Part shown: positions 59,699 through 64,000 of the stretch, piece after piece
Numbering within the stretch: the first letter of the stretch is position 1
Layout of the letters: each line of letters begins with the position of its first letter
Source of the DNA: Clostridium sp. LS
GTDB taxonomy: Bacteria; Bacillota; Clostridia; Clostridiales; Clostridiaceae
Length of the DNA: 64,000 nt
Direction: 5' to 3'
Assembly (NCBI RefSeq): GCF_002760435.1
Contig: NZ_AUUU01000021.1
Location: 46,093-110,092 of the forward strand
Notes under the pieces: model-generated
Told to the model about the DNA's origin: nothing
The model's database searches: none
What the model saw: the letters and a program-made list of their open reading frames with translations, nothing else
Translations under genes and position numbers: made by a program

Positions 59699-60328
59699 TT
59701 GAAAAAAGCAGTAATTTTTGATATGGATGGAGTTTTAGCTTATACTGAGAAGTTCTATTTTAGAAGAAGATTGGAATTCTTTGATGAATTAAAAATAGAG
59801 ACTCCATCAAGAAAAATTCAAGATTTTATTGGATTAAGCAGTGATATGATTTGGGAAATGCTAGTACCTAATGATGAGAAAAAAAGAGAGGACTTAAAAG
59901 AAAAATATTTAAGGTATTCTAAAAAACATGAAGTGAATTTTCATGATGTACTGAATCCATGTGCTAAAGATGTACTTGGCAAATTAAAAGAAAGAAACAT
60001 TAAAATAGCTATTGCTTCATCATCTGGAAAACAAGATATTTTAAGAATGATAAAAGAGTGTGAACTTGATAATTATATTGAGTTTTTTATTAGTGGAGAG
60101 GAGTGTAGAAGGAGCAAACCAGATCCAGAAATATATATTGAAACTCTTGACGCTTTGAATTTATCATCAAAAGATGCATTAGTAGTAGAGGATTCTACAC
60201 TGGGAATTAAAGCGGCAAAATCAGCAGGGATTATGACTTTAGCATTAGTGCAAAAAGATTATTTTGTTGATCAATCAGAAGCAGATTTTAAAATAAATGA
60301 TTTACTTGAAGTGATTGAAAAAATTTAG
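59699..60328 (+). CDS. HAD-superfamily hydrolase, beta-phosphoglucomutase-like
   Basis: A 209-residue phosphatase or phosphomutase. TTG start after TTGGAGGGATAAAAC. Motif I VIFDMDGVLAYTE has the nucleophile D and the general acid D; the cap follows (about 15-80); motif II is IAIASSSGKQDI; the lysine is in RRSKPDPEIYIET; motif IV VVEDSTLGIKAAKSAGI. The group includes beta-phosphoglucomutase and sugar-phosphate phosphatases. Substrate not evident. It stands alone and is convergent with the LysR gene. Confidence 0.9.
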   Translation: MKKAVIFDMDGVLAYTEKFYFRRRLEFFDELKIETPSRKIQDFIGLSSDMIWEMLVPNDEKKREDLKEKYLRYSKKHEVNFHDVLNPCAKDVLGKLKERNIKIAIASSSGKQDILRMIKECELDNYIEFFISGEECRRSKPDPEIYIETLDALNLSSKDALVVEDSTLGIKAAKSAGIMTLALVQKDYFVDQSEADFKINDLLEVIEKI

Positions 60329-60389
60329 CAGCGTAATAGATCAATTAATTATTTATATTAAAAATGAAAAACCTTAAGATATATAAATT

Positions 60390-61277
60390 TTATTGCCATT
60401 TTTGAGACTGCATCTTAACAAAATCTTTAAAAATTTTAGCAGCAGGAGACATGTAACCATCTTTAAGCCATCCCATATGAATTGTTCGATAGCAATAAGG
60501 TTCTCTTATTTTTAACACTGATAAATTATCTACTTTTAAGTTCGGGGTATCAGGAACTATGGAGATGCCTAAGCCAGCGCTCACAAATCCTGTAATCATA
60601 CTGCTTTCATTAGGTTTCATTGAAACTTTAGGAATAAATCCAATATTGTTAAAAACAGAGCACATTTTATTCTTTATTCCCTCAGAAAAAAATACAAAAG
60701 TTTCATCTTCTAAATCTTTTAGGATTACTTCTGATTTATTTGAAAGCGTATGGTTTTTTGGAGCTATTATAACCAGGTCATCGTTTTTTATAGGAATTGA
60801 ATCAATCTCTTCATATTTGCTGATGTCTTCAAATTCATCGTAGAAACCTAAATCAAATCTACCATCTTTAAGGCCTTTTAATATTTCAGGAGTGGATTCT
60901 TGACAAAATTCAAATTTTGTATTTGGGCTTTCCTTTAGAAATTCACTAATCATTGTAGGCATAAAATGTGTTCCAATGGTATAAATTGCAGAAATAGAGA
61001 CTGTGCCTGATATAGGATTGATTATATTTTGTAATTCTTGTATCCCTGTATTAATCTCCATAATTGCAACGTTGACATGTTTTAAGAACATACTTCCAAA
61101 GCGGGTTAGTTTTATATTTCTACCGCTCTTTTCAAATAAAGGAACATTTAACTCTTCTTCTAATTTTGAAATAGATTTACTTAAAGCTGGTTGAGTTATA
61201 GAAAGTAGATTGGCTGCGGATGTAAAATTCTGTGTTTCTGCTACAGTTTTAAAATATTCTAATTGTTGATAGTTCAT
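60390..61277 (-). CDS. LysR-family transcriptional regulator
   Basis: A 295-residue regulator. Helix-turn-helix at 1-60: YFKTVAETQNFTSAANLLSI, TQPALSKSISKLEEELNVPL, FEKSGRNIKLT. The effector domain follows with GTVSISAIYTIGTHFMPTMI and GFVSAGLGISIVPD. Divergent from the nitroreductase gene with palindromes in between, so it is the likely regulator of that gene. Effector unknown. Confidence 0.93.
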   Translation of the reverse strand: MNYQQLEYFKTVAETQNFTSAANLLSITQPALSKSISKLEEELNVPLFEKSGRNIKLTRFGSMFLKHVNVAIMEINTGIQELQNIINPISGTVSISAIYTIGTHFMPTMISEFLKESPNTKFEFCQESTPEILKGLKDGRFDLGFYDEFEDISKYEEIDSIPIKNDDLVIIAPKNHTLSNKSEVILKDLEDETFVFFSEGIKNKMCSVFNNIGFIPKVSMKPNESSMITGFVSAGLGISIVPDTPNLKVDNLSVLKIREPYCYRTIHMGWLKDGYMSPAAKIFKDFVKMQSQKWQ

Positions 61278-61422
61278 AGCCAGTACTCCTTTATTTTAAA
61301 ATATCTACTAGTTACATAAATATTAAAAATATATAACTTATTTTCATAGATCTAATGAAAAAAATTAATTAGACGGATGTAAGTATTATTGATAACATTA
61401 TATTATCTTATAAAATACATCA

Positions 61423-61443
61423 ATAATTAGACAAACTAATTAT
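61423..61443. promoter_or_regulatory. LysR-type palindrome in the divergent promoter region
   Basis: ATAATTAG, five bases, CTAATTAT: a perfect 21-bp palindrome containing a T-N11-A motif. A second version CTAATTATTAG lies at 61480-61490, and TTGTCA..TGACAA at 61521-61540 is another inverted repeat, before a TATAAT at 61549-61554. The layout with one strong and one weaker site is usual for LysR control of a divergent gene. Confidence 0.5.
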
Positions 61444-61581
61444 AAATTTTATTTATATATTTGTCAAAAAATGATAATGCTAATTATTAGGGTTAAAGTC
61501 CTAAAATATTTTTAGCAAGCTTGTCAGTCGGCAATGACAAAATAAAGTTATAATGTGTTTAAAATGAAAGGAGAAAAAAAC

Positions 61582-62142
61582 ATGAATGAAGTAATACAAA
61601 ATATTTTAACAAGAAGAAGTGTAAGAGTTTATAAGGAAGAGCAAATCTCAGATGAGGATTTAAATACAATATTAGAAGCAGCAAAGTTTGCTCCAAGTGG
61701 TATGAATAGTCAAAGTTGGCACTTTACAGCTGTACAAAATAAGGAGAGGATTAGCCAGTTAATTTCTGCAGCTAAAGAAGCATTACTAAACTCTCCTGTA
61801 GAGCAATTAAAAAAGATAGGTGGTAACCCAAATTTTAATCCATTCTATAGTGCTCCAACTATAATAATAACATCTTGTGATAAAAACTTACCAGTAGGAC
61901 ACTTTGATTGTGCAGCAGCACTTGAAAATATAATGTTGGCTGCTCATTCGCTTGATATTGGTTCTTGCTGGATACATATGCTAGCTATGGTTGGAGATGA
62001 TCAAAAGGTTAGAAGCATACTTACAGAACTGGGAATTCCAGAAAATTATGCAGTATTTGGCACAGCTGCTCTAGGTTTTAACGGCGGTCAAGAACCTAAG
62101 GCTCCACCAAGAAAAGAAGGAACTATTAATATAGTAAAGTAA
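61582..62142 (+). CDS. Nitroreductase-family FMN oxidoreductase
   Basis: A 186-residue flavoprotein. Start 61582 follows AAAGGAGAAAAAAAC; an upstream in-frame ATG at 61555 overlaps that site. Seen: ILTRRSVRVYKEEQISDEDL (FMN-phosphate arginines), AKFAPSGMNSQSWHFTAVQN, and ALGFNGGQEPKAPPRKEG at the end. Reduces nitro groups, quinones or flavins with NAD(P)H. Controlled, probably, by the divergent LysR protein. A terminator follows. Confidence 0.92.
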   Translation: MNEVIQNILTRRSVRVYKEEQISDEDLNTILEAAKFAPSGMNSQSWHFTAVQNKERISQLISAAKEALLNSPVEQLKKIGGNPNFNPFYSAPTIIITSCDKNLPVGHFDCAAALENIMLAAHSLDIGSCWIHMLAMVGDDQKVRSILTELGIPENYAVFGTAALGFNGGQEPKAPPRKEGTINIVK

Positions 62143-62153
62143 AGTATAAAGTT

Positions 62154-62195
62154 AAAACCATGGGGAAAAGCAAATCTCTATGGTTTTAATTTTTA
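62154..62195 (+). terminator. Terminator after the nitroreductase gene
   Basis: AAAACCAT (62154-62161) pairs with ATGGTTTT (62180-62187), GGGGA with TCTCT partly inside, then AATTTTT. Confidence 0.7.
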
Positions 62196-62261
62196 AAATA
62201 GCCATAAAAAAAGTAACAATTTTAGAAAATCATCATATACTAAGTAATTAGGGTGATAAAA

Positions 62262-62510
62262 ATGAATAAGATTAAAACATTAATTAAATGTATTTTCAAA
62301 TATAAAGATAAACAATATGAAGTTGAAGATATAATTCCTAATTGTTTAGAAAAAGAAAAGGCAATAGTCTTATATAAAGATGGTAACTGTTCTGATGATT
62401 TATATAGGGCAAGCTTAATAAGAATAAAGTATGGTGATGATGCAATTCCAGACTTACCCGAAGGAAGTAAGGAAATAGAATTGGTAAATATAAAGGTTAA
62501 ATTCTGTTAG
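62262..62510 (+). CDS. Small protein of unknown function
   Basis: An 82-residue cytoplasmic protein. ATG at 62262 follows TAGGGTGATAAAA; GTG at 62253 lies in that site. It has a beta-rich pattern (CIFKYKDKQYEVEDIIPNCL, KAIVLYKDGNCSDDLYRASL) and ends in a cysteine. No family recognised. A hairpin with a T-run follows. Confidence 0.6.
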   Translation: MNKIKTLIKCIFKYKDKQYEVEDIIPNCLEKEKAIVLYKDGNCSDDLYRASLIRIKYGDDAIPDLPEGSKEIELVNIKVKFC

Positions 62511-62560
62511 TATTATAATATCGATTTATATGTTTAATTTTTAATATTTTAATGCAAAAT

Positions 62561-62597
62561 AGCATTAGGGTGAATTAATTCCCCTGCTTTTTTGTTA
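62561..62597 (+). terminator. Terminator
   Basis: AGCA..AGGG (62561-62570) pairs with CCCCTGCT (62581-62588) with a two-base bulge, then TTTTTTG. Confidence 0.6.
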
Positions 62598-62648
62598 TGA
62601 GAAACAATATATAATAACGTTAATTAGTAAACTTATAAGGAGATTTAT

Positions 62649-63518
62649 ATGAAAAGAATAACTCAACGACTATTAATTTTCATCATTATTCTAAATTTTA
62701 TTGGAATAGGAATGATACTTGAAGGGAATAGTAGAGTGGATAGTAGTAAAACTACAACAATAAATATTACTAAGGAAAAAAATCGATTGGAGACAATAAA
62801 AGAAAAAGGAGAAATTACTGTTGTCTCACCATTAAATGATGTTACATATTTTTATTTTGATAATAATACAAATAAGATATCAGGAATTGATGCTGACATT
62901 ATAGGTGAAATTACAAGTCGTCTTGAAATTAATAAAGTTGAAATGAAGATAGCACCATTTTCAGATTTACTAGAAAAATTAAATACGGATGATAGTATAG
63001 ATATTTCCGCAGGGGGAATATATATAACTCCAAAGCGAGAAGAGCTAGTATCATTTACGCAGCCTTTGTATAAAGGATCAGAAGCAATTGTAGTTCCAAC
63101 ATATTCAAGCATAAATTTTAAAAATGATTTAAAAAACTCAGTAGTTGGTGTAGAAAAAGGAACAGTATTTTTAGAAATGGCAAAAAGGTGGAAAGAAAAT
63201 AAATTGATAAAAGATATAGCAATATTCAATACATCAGCTGACCTGTTAAATGCTATAAATAATAATAAAATTGATGCAGGTATAGTTGATTCTATTATAG
63301 TAAAATATTCTTTAATGAAAGATAAAAATCTTTTGGTAAGAATGCTAAAAGATTATAATCCTGAGATAACTGGAAATGTAGGGATAGCAGTTAGAAAAAA
63401 TGATACGGAATTATTAAATGCACTAAATAGAAAAATTAGTGATATGAAAGCAGATGGCACATTATATGCTATTCTTGTAACGAATGGACTAAATAAAGAT
63501 AATATGATTTCTAATTAA
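62649..63518 (+). CDS. Amino-acid-type ABC substrate-binding protein, orphan
   Basis: A 289-residue family 3 binding protein. A single N-terminal hydrophobic segment (LLIFIIILNFIGIGMILEG) without a lipobox cysteine suggests a membrane anchor or signal peptide. The body has IKEKGEITVVSPLNDVTYFY, SGIDADIIGEITSRL, FSDLLEKLNTDDSIDISAGG and VVGVEKGTVFLEMAKRWKEN. The usual Y-P-P-F of amino-acid-binding members is replaced by V-T-Y-F. No permease or ATPase follows. It may serve a transporter elsewhere or act as a sensor. Confidence 0.85.
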   Translation: MKRITQRLLIFIIILNFIGIGMILEGNSRVDSSKTTTINITKEKNRLETIKEKGEITVVSPLNDVTYFYFDNNTNKISGIDADIIGEITSRLEINKVEMKIAPFSDLLEKLNTDDSIDISAGGIYITPKREELVSFTQPLYKGSEAIVVPTYSSINFKNDLKNSVVGVEKGTVFLEMAKRWKENKLIKDIAIFNTSADLLNAINNNKIDAGIVDSIIVKYSLMKDKNLLVRMLKDYNPEITGNVGIAVRKNDTELLNALNRKISDMKADGTLYAILVTNGLNKDNMISN

Positions 63519-63584
63519 TTTAAGGAACTTAGATGATATTAATAACTTTATGGGAACTATTAGATCAAAGTTTCTTGTTTATAA

Positions 63585-63656
63585 ACAGGAAGCACTAAAG
63601 TAACTGTAGATGTTAATGGAACACAAACTTCAGTTGATATTGTTGTAAGTGAATAG
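63585..63656 (+). pseudogene. Gene fragment resembling the end of a bacterial Ig-like domain protein
   Basis: The frame T-G-S-T-K-V-T-V-D-V-N-G-T-Q-T-S-V-D-I-V-V-S-E ends in TAG and reads like the last two strands of a Big/Ig-like surface domain. A stop codon stands directly before it and no ribosome site or start is seen, so it is a remnant of a larger gene. Confidence 0.4.
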
Positions 63657-64000
63657 ATTTTTAGCTTTTAGAGATAGTTTCAACAAAAATCGGAAAAGAG
63701 ATTTATTTTAAAGTAGTATTATCGCTGGGGGATTACCTAAGATTTAAGGATACAGATAATAAACAACTATATCTAGCGTATCAATATAAATAACAATGAG
63801 GATAATAAAGAAAAATAACGAAATTTATGAATAATCTAATAATATGGTGATAAAATAAAAAAAGTAAATATAGCAGAAATGATAAGATGAAAAACGTCGC
63901 TAAGAGACATAAGTAATACGACTTAAATTCGATAATATCCCTGAAAAAGAGGATAAAAGTTTTTTTGAAGAAGTTGTTGACAGTATTCAATAGTGATGTT
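63657..64000. other. Window-end region without a clear gene
   Basis: No frame with a ribosome site is seen on either strand. Frames on the plus strand are broken by many stops yet keep gene-like words, so the stretch could be decayed coding sequence continuing from the fragment before it. TTGACA at 63975-63980 near the end may be the -35 box of a promoter whose gene lies outside the window. Confidence 0.35.

Noticed and set aside
63781..63990. Minus-strand hydrophobic frame near the window end
   Set aside because: Composition follows from an A-rich plus strand (runs of F and L), and no ribosome site precedes it.
1..64000. CRISPR arrays, rRNA, tRNA, complete insertion sequences or prophage
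   Set aside because: No regularly spaced repeats, no tRNA-like cloverleaf or rRNA text, and no transposase or phage structural gene was seen on reading both strands; tRNA absence was judged by eye only.

Overview
The window is AT-rich (roughly 30% G+C judged by eye), has strong AGGAGG ribosome sites, uses TTG and GTG starts freely, and carries Spo0E-like, PilZ, c-di-GMP-II riboswitch and Pho-box signals. This fits a solventogenic, spore-forming Clostridium sensu stricto close to C. beijerinckii or C. saccharoperbutylacetonicum. The species is inferred from gene style only; no rRNA or other marker is present.

Region 1 (1-12223) is a long amino-acid catabolic cluster behind a truncated GntR/FCD regulator. 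It holds an iron alcohol dehydrogenase, an AEC-family permease, an arginine-deiminase/DDAH-like hydrolase, a RocB-like M20 peptidase, a class III (ornithine-type) aminotransferase, a HisC-like aminotransferase, a D-2-hydroxyacid dehydrogenase, a D-amino-acid-type aminotransferase and a complete polar amino acid ABC importer. Three separate leaders in it (near 650, 2900 and 9020) carry a small hairpin with an A-N-N-G hexaloop whose 3' arm is part of an intrinsic terminator. This is the layout of ANTAR-protein antitermination and is the most striking signal in the window. GntR-type TGTATACA palindromes occur in the same cluster.

Region 2 (12224-24095) holds a cell-wall-binding-repeat protein, an M20D amidohydrolase, and a MarR-controlled redox set (old yellow enzyme, MarR, QueG-like Fe-S protein, then an MFS exporter) with repeated ATGTATATACAT palindromes. 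A 3D-domain protein, a stand-alone 5'-3' exonuclease, a PilZ protein and an orphan ABC ATPase follow.

Region 3 (24096-31000) is a TetR-controlled tripartite MacAB-like efflux set (adaptor, ATPase, FtsX permease), with an antibiotic-biosynthesis-monooxygenase-like protein inside it and a 30-bp near-perfect operator over the promoter. A VOC protein follows.

Region 4 (31000-43000) has two ArsC-fold proteins, an 8-oxoguanine-deaminase-like enzyme, several short genes that are easily missed (a two-copy family with a decayed third copy, and a Spo0E-like phosphatase), a secreted lysozyme-like protein, a TPR/AAA+ pair, an orphan MglB-like sugar-binding protein, and an EAL-HDOD protein behind a c-di-GMP-II riboswitch.

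Region 5 (43000-64000) has an AfuABC-like importer with a PHP phosphoesterase and an RpiR regulator (probably sugar-phosphate uptake), a one-HKD phospholipase-D-like protein, a DMT exporter, a heterodimeric ABC exporter, YnfA, a secreted D-I-T-G-L repeat protein behind a four-hexamer Pho box, a HAD phosphatase, a LysR/nitroreductase divergent pair, an orphan amino-acid-type binding protein, and a fragment that looks like the end of an Ig-like-domain gene.
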